DNA of 64,000 bases from Lewinellaceae bacterium (GCA_020636275.1 JACJYD010000001.1:1550001-1614000), one strand, 5' to 3'. Numbered from the stretch's first letter, positions 15,146 to 23,959 are shown. Notes: generated by a model not told the origin, from the sequence alone. Numbers and translations are program-made.

Positions 15146-17347
15146 ATGAAAACTGTTTCCCAAGTCTTTAAGCTTTTTCTCCTGGCTGTTTTAATTCAAA
15201 TGGCCACGCTGTCCCTCTATGCTCAAACGACTCCGGTGATCCTCACTACCCAGGTCATTGAAGACCATCCCAATACGGTGGATGTGACTTTGCAGGCCTA
15301 CCATTTTGAGAATATGGTCAGCATGCAATTTGTGTTGAACTTCGATCCGGACTTGGTTCAATTCGAAGATTTCATTGCCTTTAACCTGAATGGGTTATCG
15401 CCTGCCACTGTCAATTTTGTGCCGCCGGGCAGCATCCACTTCAGTTGGTTGGCTCCCAACCTGAACATTGGAGAAACCCTTCCGGATGGTGCACCGGTCT
15501 GCACCATTCGCTTCACGCCCACCGTACAGGGATCGTGTTCCTTTCTGTTTGACCTGGATTCTCCGGTGTTCCCGGAGTTTGTGAATGTCGATTTTGGTTT
15601 CCTCGATTATTTGCTGCTCGATTGCGCAACAGGGGTGGGCATTCTTTCGGGGAACGTGTTTGCCGACCAAAATGCAAATTGTGATTTTGATGCAGGAGAC
15701 CCAACGCTGGGGAACTTCCAGGTGAAGATTTCGAGTAATGGCGAAGACACCTATATCTATTCCAGTGCGAACGGCCAGTTCTTCTATCCCATACAACCAG
15801 ATGATGAGTTGCTTACGGTCAGTGTTATTCCGCCGAATCCTTATTGGCAAGGCTGCTCCCCCTTTGAAGAATTGACGGTCATCAATCCGGGACTAAGTCT
15901 GGAAGTCGATTTGGGCATGACAGCCCTGAATGATTGCAAACAGGCGGAAGTCGAACTCGGAACGCCGTTCTTGCGCCGTTGCTTCTCCAGCCGTTATGCC
16001 GTCTCCTACTGCAACCTGGGTACGCTCCCGATACCGGCTGCCGAGATTGTTGTTGACTTCGATCCCTTCCTGGAGGTGAACAGCAGTTCCATCCCCTGGT
16101 CGGCGGTTTCGGGCAATACCTATACCTTCCCCATTGGCGATCTGGATATCGGAGAATGCGGCACATTCAGCATCTGGGTGACAGTGAGCTGCGATGCCGA
16201 ACTCGGCCAAACCCATTGCTCCGAAGCGACGATCTATCCCATCGAGTTCTGCGACCCGGTCCCGGGATGGGATGGCGCTCAACTCGCGGTCTCGGGCTCC
16301 TGTACCGGTGATATGGTCCAATTTGAAATAGAGAACATTGGCCAACAGGGCATGAGCAACGCCTCGGGCTTCATCGTCATCGAAGACGATATGATCAAAA
16401 TGATGGAGCCGATCGACCCGCTGGGACCGGGCGAGTCAATCGCCCTGGAGTTTCCGGCAACCGGTTCGACCTGGCGGGTAGAGGTGGCCCAGGTGCCCGA
16501 TTTTCCGGTGCCCAGCGAGCCCAGCGCCGTTGTGGAGGCCTGTGATGAGGACGGCGACGGCAACTTCAGCATGGGTTTTGTGAATATGTTTTCGCAAGAC
16601 GAATATGCCTCATATGTCTCCGTGCATTGTATAGAAAATGTTGGTTCCTGGGATCCCAACGACAAAGCCGCCTTTCCGACCGGCTACCGGCAAGACCACT
16701 TCATTACGCCCGAAACCCGGTTGGAATACCTGATCCGGTTCCAAAACACCGGCACCGACACGGCCTTCAATGTCGTGATCCGCGATACACTCTCTCCATG
16801 GCTCGACCCTGCCACTCTACGCTTGCAAGTGAGCAGCCATCCATGCCATGTGGAGGTTGTCGATCATAGCCTGGAAGTTCATTTTCCTGCTATCTCACTG
16901 CCTGACAGCACAACCAATGAGCTTGCTTCCCATGGTTTTGTCCAGTTCTCGGTCGAGCAAGAACCGGATAACCCCCTGGGCGAGGTCATCGACAACCGGG
17001 CCGCGATCTATTTCGATTACAACCTGCCGGTGATCACCAACCAGGTCTTCCACACGATCGGGGCTGAATTTGTACAGGATGTAAGTGGGGTAGGTGAAGC
17101 ACCTATGCCTTTGCAGCGCCTGGCAATAAGCCCCAATCCGGCCAGAGGACCTGTGGAGGTCCGGTTGCCCGGTGTTTCCGTAGGTGTGGTCAAGGTCTGT
17201 AACGCGATCGGCGAGCCATTGCTCGAACTCCCATTCCAGCAAGGAAGCGCATCCCTGGAAAGAGGAGCTCTCCCCTCCGGGCTGTATTGGGTCGTCCTGG
17301 TGGTGGGAGAAAAGCCCTTGGGGGTAGGATCCGTCTTTTTTGAATAG
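15146..17347 (+). CDS. Secreted cohesin-like / DUF7619-like protein with T9SS sorting domain
   Basis: 733 aa from ATG 15146 (ATG 15140 is equally possible). The signal peptide ends near SLYAQ. The N-terminal ~130 residues have the cohesin-like pattern (NTVDVTLQAYHFENMVSMQF...FDPDLVQFE). A short SdrD/Cna-B-like segment follows (SGNVFADQNANCDFDAGDP), then beta domains, then a conserved module SWDPNDKAAFP...YLIRFQNTGTDTAFNVVI...DNRAAIYFDYNLPV of the DUF7619 type. The last ~75 residues (ISPNPARGPVEVRL...LPSGLYWVVL) are a T9SS type A sorting domain, so the protein should cross the outer membrane and be attached or released. The probable role is a surface adhesin. Confidence 0.85.
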   Translation: MKTVSQVFKLFLLAVLIQMATLSLYAQTTPVILTTQVIEDHPNTVDVTLQAYHFENMVSMQFVLNFDPDLVQFEDFIAFNLNGLSPATVNFVPPGSIHFSWLAPNLNIGETLPDGAPVCTIRFTPTVQGSCSFLFDLDSPVFPEFVNVDFGFLDYLLLDCATGVGILSGNVFADQNANCDFDAGDPTLGNFQVKISSNGEDTYIYSSANGQFFYPIQPDDELLTVSVIPPNPYWQGCSPFEELTVINPGLSLEVDLGMTALNDCKQAEVELGTPFLRRCFSSRYAVSYCNLGTLPIPAAEIVVDFDPFLEVNSSSIPWSAVSGNTYTFPIGDLDIGECGTFSIWVTVSCDAELGQTHCSEATIYPIEFCDPVPGWDGAQLAVSGSCTGDMVQFEIENIGQQGMSNASGFIVIEDDMIKMMEPIDPLGPGESIALEFPATGSTWRVEVAQVPDFPVPSEPSAVVEACDEDGDGNFSMGFVNMFSQDEYASYVSVHCIENVGSWDPNDKAAFPTGYRQDHFITPETRLEYLIRFQNTGTDTAFNVVIRDTLSPWLDPATLRLQVSSHPCHVEVVDHSLEVHFPAISLPDSTTNELASHGFVQFSVEQEPDNPLGEVIDNRAAIYFDYNLPVITNQVFHTIGAEFVQDVSGVGEAPMPLQRLAISPNPARGPVEVRLPGVSVGVVKVCNAIGEPLLELPFQQGSASLERGALPSGLYWVVLVVGEKPLGVGSVFFE

Positions 17348-17358
17348 GGAAAAAGAAA

Positions 17359-17434
17359 TTAGTAGCGAACCAAGGAAAATCTATAAAGACCGCTGGTCGG
17401 TGGTCTTTATAGATTTTCCTTGGTTCGCTACTAA
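17359..17434. repeat. Perfect 33-bp inverted repeat
   Basis: Left arm 17359-17391 and right arm 17402-17434 are exact complements with a 10-nt loop. The AT content is mixed and the arm is far longer than an ordinary terminator stem. It fills the gap between the T9SS protein stop and the DUF1214 gene. Confidence 0.9.
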
Positions 17435-17463
17435 CATTTTGAGTACTTCCTTATTTTCACCCC

Positions 17464-18642
17464 ATGAAGAAGTTACTCATTTCCCTCCTCACCTTCTACC
17501 GCCGTTTCCGCACCTGGCAACTCAGCCTGCGCGGCAAAACCTGGGACGACCACCACGCCGACCGCATCGTCAGCGGCAAGGCGTGGGATGAATTTTGCGA
17601 TGCCCTCAAGGCTGCCGGCGCCACTCTCAAGTACGCCGGTACGCCACAAGATCCCTTCAACCAGGCGGAAGGTTACCGCTACCTCACCCGCTTGCTGCGC
17701 GCCGGACTGGAAAACTTCATCGAATATGCCGACCCGGCCTTTCCCGTATTGCGCCGTATGGTGCACGAAACCGTCAAAATGGGGGCCGACAACCCTGACA
17801 ATTTCTATCAAAATGCCCGCATCAGCGGCGAGTACGAATACCGGATCACGGGTAAGCGGAACACCATCCATTACCTGGCATTTGCTGCCCAAAAGGGTGG
17901 GTATGAACTGGGGAAAGGCCTGGAGACCACCGGCTTCCTCGAGGTGCGCGACATGCATCTCGAGCCCGACGGCTCTTTTGAACTGATCCTGAGCAAGGAG
18001 CCCAAAGGCAAAAACTGGCTGCGACTGGAGTCGGAGTCCAGCCTCTTTATCGTTCGTCAGACCTTCCTCGACCGAAGCACCGAGCAATTGGCCGATCTCC
18101 ACATCGAATGCATCGGCGGCCCGGAATCTCCGTCCATCCTCACGCCCAAAGCGCTGGACGAGGGATTGACCTCTTCCAGTGCGCTCGTGGCCGGCGCTTC
18201 CCTGCTATTTGCCCGCTGGGCACGTGGTTTCCAGGAACACACCAACCGACTGCCGCGTTTCGACCCCGCCGTGAGCAACGCCGCCGGCGGACTGGCGGAG
18301 ATCGCCTACTACCACAGCTATTGGCAGCTTGGTCCCGACGAGGGGCTGCTCATCGAAGTCATGCCCCCGAAGTGCGACCACTGGAACTTTCAGCTCAACA
18401 ACCACTGGATGGAATCGCTCGACTACCGCTACCACCAGGTACACCTCAACAAACACACCGCCCACTACGAGCCCGATGGGAGCCTCCGCATCTTCGTCGC
18501 CCACACCGATCCCGGCCACCCCAACTGGATCCGAACCCTGGGCCACGAGTGCGGAACTATGTGTTTCCGCTGGGTGCGGGGTGAGGAGGAGCCGGAACCG
18601 GTTACAAAAATTATTGAATTAGCGCGCGACCTCGCGCGCTAA
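17464..18642 (+). CDS. DUF1214-type protein
   Basis: 392 aa. The C-terminal half matches the DUF1214 pattern (NNHWMESLDYRYHQVHLNKHTA, then VAHTDPGHPNWIRTLGH near the end). The N-terminus has basic and hydrophobic residues but no convincing signal peptide. DUF1214 proteins have no well-defined activity. It is followed 20 nt later by a sulfotransferase and then an SDR oxidoreductase on the same strand, which suggests a lipid or small-molecule modification set. Its last ten codons (through IIELARDLAR) and stop lie inside a 17-bp perfect palindrome. Confidence 0.75.
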   Translation: MKKLLISLLTFYRRFRTWQLSLRGKTWDDHHADRIVSGKAWDEFCDALKAAGATLKYAGTPQDPFNQAEGYRYLTRLLRAGLENFIEYADPAFPVLRRMVHETVKMGADNPDNFYQNARISGEYEYRITGKRNTIHYLAFAAQKGGYELGKGLETTGFLEVRDMHLEPDGSFELILSKEPKGKNWLRLESESSLFIVRQTFLDRSTEQLADLHIECIGGPESPSILTPKALDEGLTSSSALVAGASLLFARWARGFQEHTNRLPRFDPAVSNAAGGLAEIAYYHSYWQLGPDEGLLIEVMPPKCDHWNFQLNNHWMESLDYRYHQVHLNKHTAHYEPDGSLRIFVAHTDPGHPNWIRTLGHECGTMCFRWVRGEEEPEPVTKIIELARDLAR

Positions 18643-18648
18643 TTCAAT
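18613..18648. repeat. Perfect 17-bp inverted repeat at the end of the DUF1214 gene
   Basis: Arms 18613-18629 and 18632-18648 (core TTAGCGCGCGA) with a 2-nt centre. It contains the final codons and stop of the DUF1214 gene and ends 14 nt before the sulfotransferase ATG. Confidence 0.85.
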
Positions 18649-18662
18649 TTAACATATTGAAC

Positions 18663-19862
18663 ATGCCACCCATTGTCAACCTCCGTCAATTCCAACGCCG
18701 AAGACCTCTTTTGATCCGCGCGTATAATTCCATCGGGAAAAACGGCCCCCTCCATCCCGCCGCCTTGTTGGATACGGCCGCCCGCCGAACCGGGCTCACC
18801 GACTTTGGCGACGATCTGTTCCGGGAACCGCTGGAAAAGCTGGTCCAATCGATCAACGAGGAAGCCCGCTTGCACCCTTTCGGCCGCTTCATCTCCCGCG
18901 AACGGTTGGTGAATCTGCTGGGCAATCGATTGCGGGCCACCGAATTCCGGAAACAACACCCGGAAATTGCGGAACAAAAGATCCAGGCGCCGATCGTCAT
19001 CACCGGCCTGCAGCGAACGGGCACGACCTTCCTACATCGCCTCCTGGCCGCCGATCCCAACCTCCGGGCGCTGCGGTCCTGGGAAGCCCTCCACCCCGCG
19101 CCTTTGCAATGGCCCGTCTCCGATCGCGACCCGCGCATCGGAAAAGCGCGCACCGCCGAACGGGCCCTGCGCTACATGTCGCCCGAATTTTTTGCCATCC
19201 ACCCGGTCGAACACAACGCCCCGGAAGAGGAGATCCTCCTCCTCGACAATAGCCTCCGCTCCACCGTGCCGGAAGCCACCCTGCATGTACCCGGCTTCGC
19301 CGCCTGGATCGAAACCCAGGACCACCGGCCGGCCTACGACATGCTCTACCATCTCCTGCAATTGCTGCAGTGGCAACAACCCGGAAAGCGATGGGTGCTC
19401 AAAACACCCCATCACCTCGAATTCCTCGATGTCCTTTTCCAGGTTTTTCCCGATGCCAAAGTGATCCATACCCACCGGAATCCCCTCGAAACCATGGGCT
19501 CTTTTTGCAGCATGGTCTACTTCAGCCGGCACGTGTTCAGCGATGAGGTCGACCGGCACGAGATCGGACGCCATTGGCTGCGAAAAACAGCTCATATGGT
19601 CCGCCGCGCCCGCGATTTTCAGCAGGAAAATCCCAAAGCGGCTATTTTGGATGTCAACTATGCAGATCTGGTGGAAAACCCGCTCCCTATCGTACAGAAA
19701 ATTTACGAATTTGCAGGCCAGCCTCTGACCCCTGAAACGGAGTCGGCCCTCATGCAGGCCCTCGCTCTGAATCGCCAGCATAAGTATGGCAAACATCAAT
19801 ACCAACTCAGCGATTTCGGATTGGATGAAGCCGCTGTTTCAGAAGTATATAATTTTCATTAA
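18663..19862 (+). CDS. Sulfotransferase family protein
   Basis: 399 aa from ATG 18663; an in-frame TTG lies two codons upstream. The PAPS 5'-phosphosulfate loop is ITGLQRTGTTFLHRLL (~residue 113-128). The 3'-phosphate-binding region is KVIHTHRNPLETMGSFCSM. KTPHHLEFLD and DVNYADLVENP are typical of the Sulfotransfer_3 group. It would transfer sulfate from PAPS to a hydroxyl or amine acceptor that cannot be identified. No signal peptide, so it is cytoplasmic. The upstream DUF1214 and downstream SDR genes run in the same direction. A 20-bp palindrome follows the stop. Confidence 0.88.
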   Translation: MPPIVNLRQFQRRRPLLIRAYNSIGKNGPLHPAALLDTAARRTGLTDFGDDLFREPLEKLVQSINEEARLHPFGRFISRERLVNLLGNRLRATEFRKQHPEIAEQKIQAPIVITGLQRTGTTFLHRLLAADPNLRALRSWEALHPAPLQWPVSDRDPRIGKARTAERALRYMSPEFFAIHPVEHNAPEEEILLLDNSLRSTVPEATLHVPGFAAWIETQDHRPAYDMLYHLLQLLQWQQPGKRWVLKTPHHLEFLDVLFQVFPDAKVIHTHRNPLETMGSFCSMVYFSRHVFSDEVDRHEIGRHWLRKTAHMVRRARDFQQENPKAAILDVNYADLVENPLPIVQKIYEFAGQPLTPETESALMQALALNRQHKYGKHQYQLSDFGLDEAAVSEVYNFH

Positions 19863-19873
19863 CCCCCCCAAAT

Positions 19874-19916
19874 TAGGATACCAGGATCGGCGCACGGCGC
19901 CGATCCTGGTATCCTA
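19874..19916. repeat. Perfect 20-bp inverted repeat after the sulfotransferase gene
   Basis: Arms 19874-19893 and 19897-19916 (TAGGATACCAGGATCGGCGC and complement), loop ACG. No T run follows, so it is either a rho-independent-like 3' end structure or a repeat. Confidence 0.85.
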
Positions 19917-19961
19917 CAGAGTTTACACATCGTATTTAGCGCTCCTGAAAATTTAGTTTGA

Positions 19962-20963
19962 ATGGAAAAAGGTCGTTTTGACAACCCCATCGAAGCAGTA
20001 CTGGTCGGCGTGAAGGAACTCTTCACGCGACAGAACAACCTCCGTCCGATCCTGGATACGGACCGTCTGGATGGAAAAACCGCACTCATCACCGGCGCGA
20101 ACTCGGGCATCGGCTTCGCCGTTGCGGTCGAATATGCCCGCCGGGGAGCTCATGTTATTATGGCCTGCCGGGGCGGTATTCCGGAAGCCGGCGAAAAGGT
20201 CAAAAAGCTCAGCGGTTCGGATAAAGTGGACATGATGAAGGTGGATATGACCAACGTCCATTCCATCTACCAGTTGACCAAACAACTCAAGGACCGGAAG
20301 ATCAAACTGGACGTGGTGGTCGATAACGCAGGCGTAACCCCGCCTTTTGCCCGGAAAACCATCCACGGCCTGGAGGAAATGTTCGCCGTCAATTATTTGT
20401 CCAAATACGTTTTCATCAACCGGTTGCTGCAGGATGGCACTATCCCGAATGCCTCCTTTGCCGGAAACCCGCTCCCGGACGGGCAGCCCCGCCCCCGGAT
20501 TCTGTTCACCTCCTCCGACTCCCACCGGAATGCTTCTCCCATCGATACGGAGAAACTGGGGATCTACGAGGACTACAATCCGACCAAAGCCATCAAACTA
20601 TACGGGTATTACAAGCTGATTCTCAATACCTACGCCGTTGAACTTTCCCGCCGGCTGAACCCCAATGGCCGGATCGATGTGGGCGTTTACCCGCTCTGTC
20701 CCGGCGCCGTGCGCACCAATATTATCCGCGATGCGCCGCCCCTGCTGAAATTCGCCCTCGGCGGCATTTTCTACGTACTTTTTCAATCGCCTGAAAAAGC
20801 CACCGGTCCTTTCGTCTACCTGGGCGCCGGCCCGGAAGTGGAAGGCTCCACTTGCCGATATCTCCACATGATGGCGGAAAAGGAAATGGATGAAAAAGTT
20901 TATGATGCCGAAGCCGGAAAGAGATTGTGGGAACGCTCGGAGGAAATCCTTGATGGTTTATAA
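19962..20963 (+). CDS. Short-chain dehydrogenase/reductase (retinol-dehydrogenase-like)
   Basis: 333 aa. The NAD(P)-binding motif TGANSGIGFA is near residue 45, VVDNAGV in the middle, and the catalytic YxxxK is YGYYK preceded by a Ser-containing strand (ILFTSSDSH). The length exceeds the usual ~250 because of N- and C-terminal extensions; the N-terminal ~40 residues precede the Rossmann fold. It resembles the light-dependent POR / retinol-dehydrogenase branch of SDRs. The substrate is unknown. ATG 19962 is preceded by AGTTTGA. The stop lies at the start of a 25-bp inverted repeat shared with the convergent SDR gene. Confidence 0.85.
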   Translation: MEKGRFDNPIEAVLVGVKELFTRQNNLRPILDTDRLDGKTALITGANSGIGFAVAVEYARRGAHVIMACRGGIPEAGEKVKKLSGSDKVDMMKVDMTNVHSIYQLTKQLKDRKIKLDVVVDNAGVTPPFARKTIHGLEEMFAVNYLSKYVFINRLLQDGTIPNASFAGNPLPDGQPRPRILFTSSDSHRNASPIDTEKLGIYEDYNPTKAIKLYGYYKLILNTYAVELSRRLNPNGRIDVGVYPLCPGAVRTNIIRDAPPLLKFALGGIFYVLFQSPEKATGPFVYLGAGPEVEGSTCRYLHMMAEKEMDEKVYDAEAGKRLWERSEEILDGL

Positions 20964-21023
20964 GTTTATAAGGGCATAAGTTTTTGAGAAGACTTCCCCA
21001 AAAACTTATACCCTTATAAACTT
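20962..21023. terminator. 25-bp inverted repeat between convergent SDR genes
   Basis: Arms 20962-20986 and 20999-21023 with a single mismatch, loop 12 nt. It sits between the stops of the two convergent SDR genes and probably terminates both transcripts. Confidence 0.8.
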
Positions 21024-21035
21024 AAAAACTTTCTT

Positions 21036-21824
21036 TCAGGCCGGTGTCAATCCCGGAAACCGCTGCAACAGCCAGGGCAAGAACCTCGGAAAGAGGCGAA
21101 CCATCGCCTCCAACGCTTTGCTTTCTCCGGAGATGAGTGCGCGCGAACGGTTGCGCTCGACCGCCTCCAGGATCTTTTGCGCCACTTTTTCCGGAGACAT
21201 TCCCTTCGATTGGAGATAAGCCTGGGTTTTCTGCCGGTAAGTTTCCTCCGTCACCCGGGAACGGGAGAGCATGCCGGTTCTGACCGGACCCAAAAATGCA
21301 CAGGTAACGCCGATGCCGGCCGGGTGCAGTTCGGCCCGAAGGGATTCGGAAAAAGCTTTAACGCCTGCTTTGGAGGCGCTGTAAACCGCCTTGTCGGCCA
21401 TGCCCAGCAATGCCGCCGCGCTGGCCACATTGACGATATGCCCGCCTCCAGCCTTTTTCAGGTACGGGATGCATTCATGGCACACGTACATGGTGCCCGC
21501 CAGGTTGATATCGAGTATCCATTGGATGTCTGAACGGGGAGTATCTTCAAAAGGTCCCAATACGGAAACTCCCGCACAGTTGAAGACATAGTGGATCGAT
21601 CCGTGCTTTTCGACCGCTTCCCCGACGATCCGCCGCACTTCTTCCGCTCTCCCCAGGTCGCCGATGTGTCTGCTGCCCCTGGTCTTCAGAGATCGCAATC
21701 CCTTTTCGTCTACGTCGACCAGCGCCAGCCTGCATCCTCGTTCCTCCAATGCCGTTGCCAAGGCGCGACCCACTCCGTTCGCCGCCCCTGTGATAAGGAC
21801 CGTATTCTCTTTCCACTTTTCCAC
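21036..21824 (-). CDS. Short-chain dehydrogenase/reductase
   Basis: 262 aa, classical SDR length. It has the cofactor motif TGAANGVGRA (near residue 13), NCAGV, catalytic Ser in NVASAAALLG and YSASK. The C-terminal tail (FPRFLPWLLQRFPGL) is hydrophobic and may dock at a membrane or lipid substrate. It begins 4 nt after the stop of the upstream nucleosidase-like gene, so the two are probably co-transcribed. Cofactor preference (Asp after the second strand, LVDVD) suggests NAD(H). The substrate is unknown. Confidence 0.88.
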   Translation of the reverse strand: MEKWKENTVLITGAANGVGRALATALEERGCRLALVDVDEKGLRSLKTRGSRHIGDLGRAEEVRRIVGEAVEKHGSIHYVFNCAGVSVLGPFEDTPRSDIQWILDINLAGTMYVCHECIPYLKKAGGGHIVNVASAAALLGMADKAVYSASKAGVKAFSESLRAELHPAGIGVTCAFLGPVRTGMLSRSRVTEETYRQKTQAYLQSKGMSPEKVAQKILEAVERNRSRALISGESKALEAMVRLFPRFLPWLLQRFPGLTPA

Positions 21825-21828
21825 TATT

Positions 21829-23556
21829 TCACTTTTCCGCCGGGTTCAATATTTTATTCAAAATTTTCCAGGTGATCAAATACGTGGGTTTGACGCCTTC
21901 CTCCCCTAAACTGCCGGAGGCCAGGGTATGGCCGGTGATCAGGGGATTATCCGAGGCATAGTAGGCGTAGCGGAGGATCACATTTTGCTGGATATTGTTG
22001 CGGATCTTACTGGCGGCCTGAATGGCTTTTTGATAGTGAGCGCCCTCCATTTCCAGCCCCACGGCTTTCCAGGATGAATCGAGGAAAAACTGGAGAATGT
22101 CTTTATTCTGAAGGGAAGTGCCCAGTACGGAGATCATGGGCCCCTGGTAGACGGCGAGATCATGTCCTTCGAAATCCTCTTTTTTCAGGTCGTTGTCGAG
22201 GGGATAATTGTCGGCCGTGCCTTCGAATACGTGGGCGGTGGGGATCATGATATCCCCTTTTTTTCCCTCCAGGATCCCGGCTTTCCCCATGACGGAAATC
22301 GAGGATACCTTCAGGCAATAGGTATGGTCCGGCAATTCGTAGGGCTTGAGCAGTTCATCCATGATCTCGTAAGCCTGCTCGCCGAAGGCATAGTCCATGA
22401 CCAGGAGGAGGGGCTGTTCTTCGGCAATGTGGGCTGCATTCCATTCGAGTTCAGGGGGGAGGATGGAGGCGGGGATCTGGGTGAGGTCGAAGAGTTGGAT
22501 GGAGATATTGGTGCCGCTTTCGTCTTCGATATGGACCATGCCGTTCTTTTCGGCGAATTCGACCACCCGGTTTCGGAGTAGGTCGCTTTCTTCTTTGCTC
22601 AGTTCCATGGCCAGGGTGCTCAGGTCGTCGGTTTTTCGGATGCGCTTCAGGGCCGCCGGGGCGTAGAAACTGTTCATCACGCTGTGCAGGTTGGAACTGA
22701 TGATGTGCAAGGGCCGGTCGAAGAGCTGATTTTCCAGCAGGTGCTGTTTGATATGGTTGGCCCAGAGTTCGCCGTAGAGATGGTGCCCTACCTTTTCGCG
22801 CAAGGCCGAGGAGAAATTAATAATGCGGTCTTTATTGTCCCGTTTCTCCTCCCGGGCCAGTTTGCCCATCCAGTAGGTGATGTGGAACAGGCTCTTGATC
22901 CTGGGCGTCTTTTCAAACTGCTCGGCGGCTTCCGCGATCTCTCCGAAAGGCCTGCCGAGGATGCTGCTCAGGTAGGTGTAGGCGACCTCTTTTTCAAAAT
23001 CTTCCCCATTTTCATCCTTCGCCACAATCTGCTCCAGCATTTTCCAGGCCCTGGTAACCGCGCCCCTCGGGCTTTCGCTGTTGCGCCGGATCTTCTCGGA
23101 CTCGATGAAGAGAAAGGTCAGGTGGGTCAATACGTCATAGATATCGCTTCGCCCCCGCGTCATCTCGATAAACATCTGCTCGGCGTCGATCCGGTAACAG
23201 TTGCGGCGCCGTTTGGGAGGGATGATGACGGGAAAATGCGAGTATTCCAAACCCTCCCGGGAAATGAGGTTGATATAACGGCATTCTTCGATCCCTTCCG
23301 GCAGGCGTTGGAAAATATACAAGAGGCCCTCCAACTCCACCTTTTCCGGATCGGCGATGCTGCCGTAGATCTCCGGGCGCAATGTCATCAAGGCTTCGAT
23401 CATAGCTTCCCCTGAAACGCCAAGGGGTTTGTAGCTGCCCCGTATAAACAAATGCCGCATGGCGATATACAATCGCTGGATCGCCGCGCTGGACTCCTGC
23501 GCGCGGGTGCGGGAATGCGTCGTGGTATAGAGCGGAACTAGTGAATTGGATGCCAT
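21829..23556 (-). CDS. Large cytoplasmic protein with nucleoside-phosphorylase-like C-terminus (DUF6909-like?)
   Basis: 575 aa from ATG 23556; an upstream in-frame extension to 23709 runs through a terminator and is rejected. The N-terminal ~330 residues are helical and unrecognised. The C-terminal ~200 residues have a layout like purine-nucleoside phosphorylases / MTA-AMP nucleosidases: a strand-loop KVSSISVMGKAGILEGKKGD, then MIPTAHVFEGT, and GLEMEGAHY, which resembles the ribose-binding MEG motif of that fold. I tentatively equate it with the uncharacterised Bacteroidota family DUF6909. The reaction, if any, is unknown. It is co-transcribed with the downstream SDR. Confidence 0.65.
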   Translation of the reverse strand: MASNSLVPLYTTTHSRTRAQESSAAIQRLYIAMRHLFIRGSYKPLGVSGEAMIEALMTLRPEIYGSIADPEKVELEGLLYIFQRLPEGIEECRYINLISREGLEYSHFPVIIPPKRRRNCYRIDAEQMFIEMTRGRSDIYDVLTHLTFLFIESEKIRRNSESPRGAVTRAWKMLEQIVAKDENGEDFEKEVAYTYLSSILGRPFGEIAEAAEQFEKTPRIKSLFHITYWMGKLAREEKRDNKDRIINFSSALREKVGHHLYGELWANHIKQHLLENQLFDRPLHIISSNLHSVMNSFYAPAALKRIRKTDDLSTLAMELSKEESDLLRNRVVEFAEKNGMVHIEDESGTNISIQLFDLTQIPASILPPELEWNAAHIAEEQPLLLVMDYAFGEQAYEIMDELLKPYELPDHTYCLKVSSISVMGKAGILEGKKGDIMIPTAHVFEGTADNYPLDNDLKKEDFEGHDLAVYQGPMISVLGTSLQNKDILQFFLDSSWKAVGLEMEGAHYQKAIQAASKIRNNIQQNVILRYAYYASDNPLITGHTLASGSLGEEGVKPTYLITWKILNKILNPAEK

Positions 23557-23659
23557 TCTGGTGTCTTTTTGCGTTTTGCAAAGTAAAAAATAAAAATCGA
23601 AATGGTTAGATGAGTATGCGATGCCAATTCCCACCTTCATTTCGACTTGAAACAAAAAA

Positions 23660-23681
23660 CCCCGACCGTTTCCGGCCGGGG
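23660..23681 (-). terminator. Intrinsic terminator on the minus strand
   Basis: On the minus strand the 9-bp stem CCCCGGCCG / CGGTCGGGG (one G-U pair, loop GAAA) is followed by TTTTTTGTTT. The plus-strand version has an A-C mismatch, so the element points to minus-strand transcription entering from above 23690. Confidence 0.75.
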
Positions 23682-23715
23682 TAGGGTGCATTCGTGGAAT
23701 CAGGCACAAGGCCTA

Positions 23716-23886
23716 TCATTGCTTGAATAGTGAATCACCCTTATCGGTATTTTCGGGAAAAAGAGCAGCACCTGGTGCAAGAGGTTGCACGAGCGCCATG
23801 TCGTTCACCGGAATGGGAAGTATCGACATACAAATACTGGAAACGCCCCGGGATTCCGGGGGCCGAAGGATGTGTAGTTTTCTCAT
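23716..23886 (-). CDS. Candidate small gene, 56-aa peptide
   Basis: An ATG at 23886 opens a 56-codon frame ending TGA at 23716. The peptide begins MRKLHILRPPESRG and ends PENTDKGDSLFKQ. It has no clear membrane helix or signal peptide, two Cys-poor halves and several Pro. A minus-strand intrinsic terminator lies ~34 nt after the stop and a TAnnTTTG element (TACTTTTG, 23894-23901) just before the ATG, so a short transcript with its own ends is plausible. I do not recognise the family; a peptide or leader role is only a possibility. It could also be a non-coding RNA. Confidence 0.45.
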   Translation of the reverse strand: MRKLHILRPPESRGVSSICMSILPIPVNDMALVQPLAPGAALFPENTDKGDSLFKQ

Positions 23887-23893
23887 AGAAAGT

Positions 23894-23901
23894 CAAAAGT
23901 A
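23894..23901 (-). promoter_or_regulatory. -7 element before the candidate small gene
   Basis: TACTTTTG on the minus strand matches TAnnTTTG and lies 7 nt before the ATG at 23886. No -33 TTTG was found at 19-20 nt. Confidence 0.35.
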
Positions 23902-23959
23902 CAGATAGGAGATGGGAATGGAATATTTCCATACCCTAAAATGGCAATCCGCTTTCTTT

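Noticed and set aside
23557..23709. N-terminal extension of the 575-aa protein to 23709
   Set aside because: It would run through an intrinsic terminator and has no conserved look; the ATG at 23556 starts a typical cytoplasmic N-terminus.
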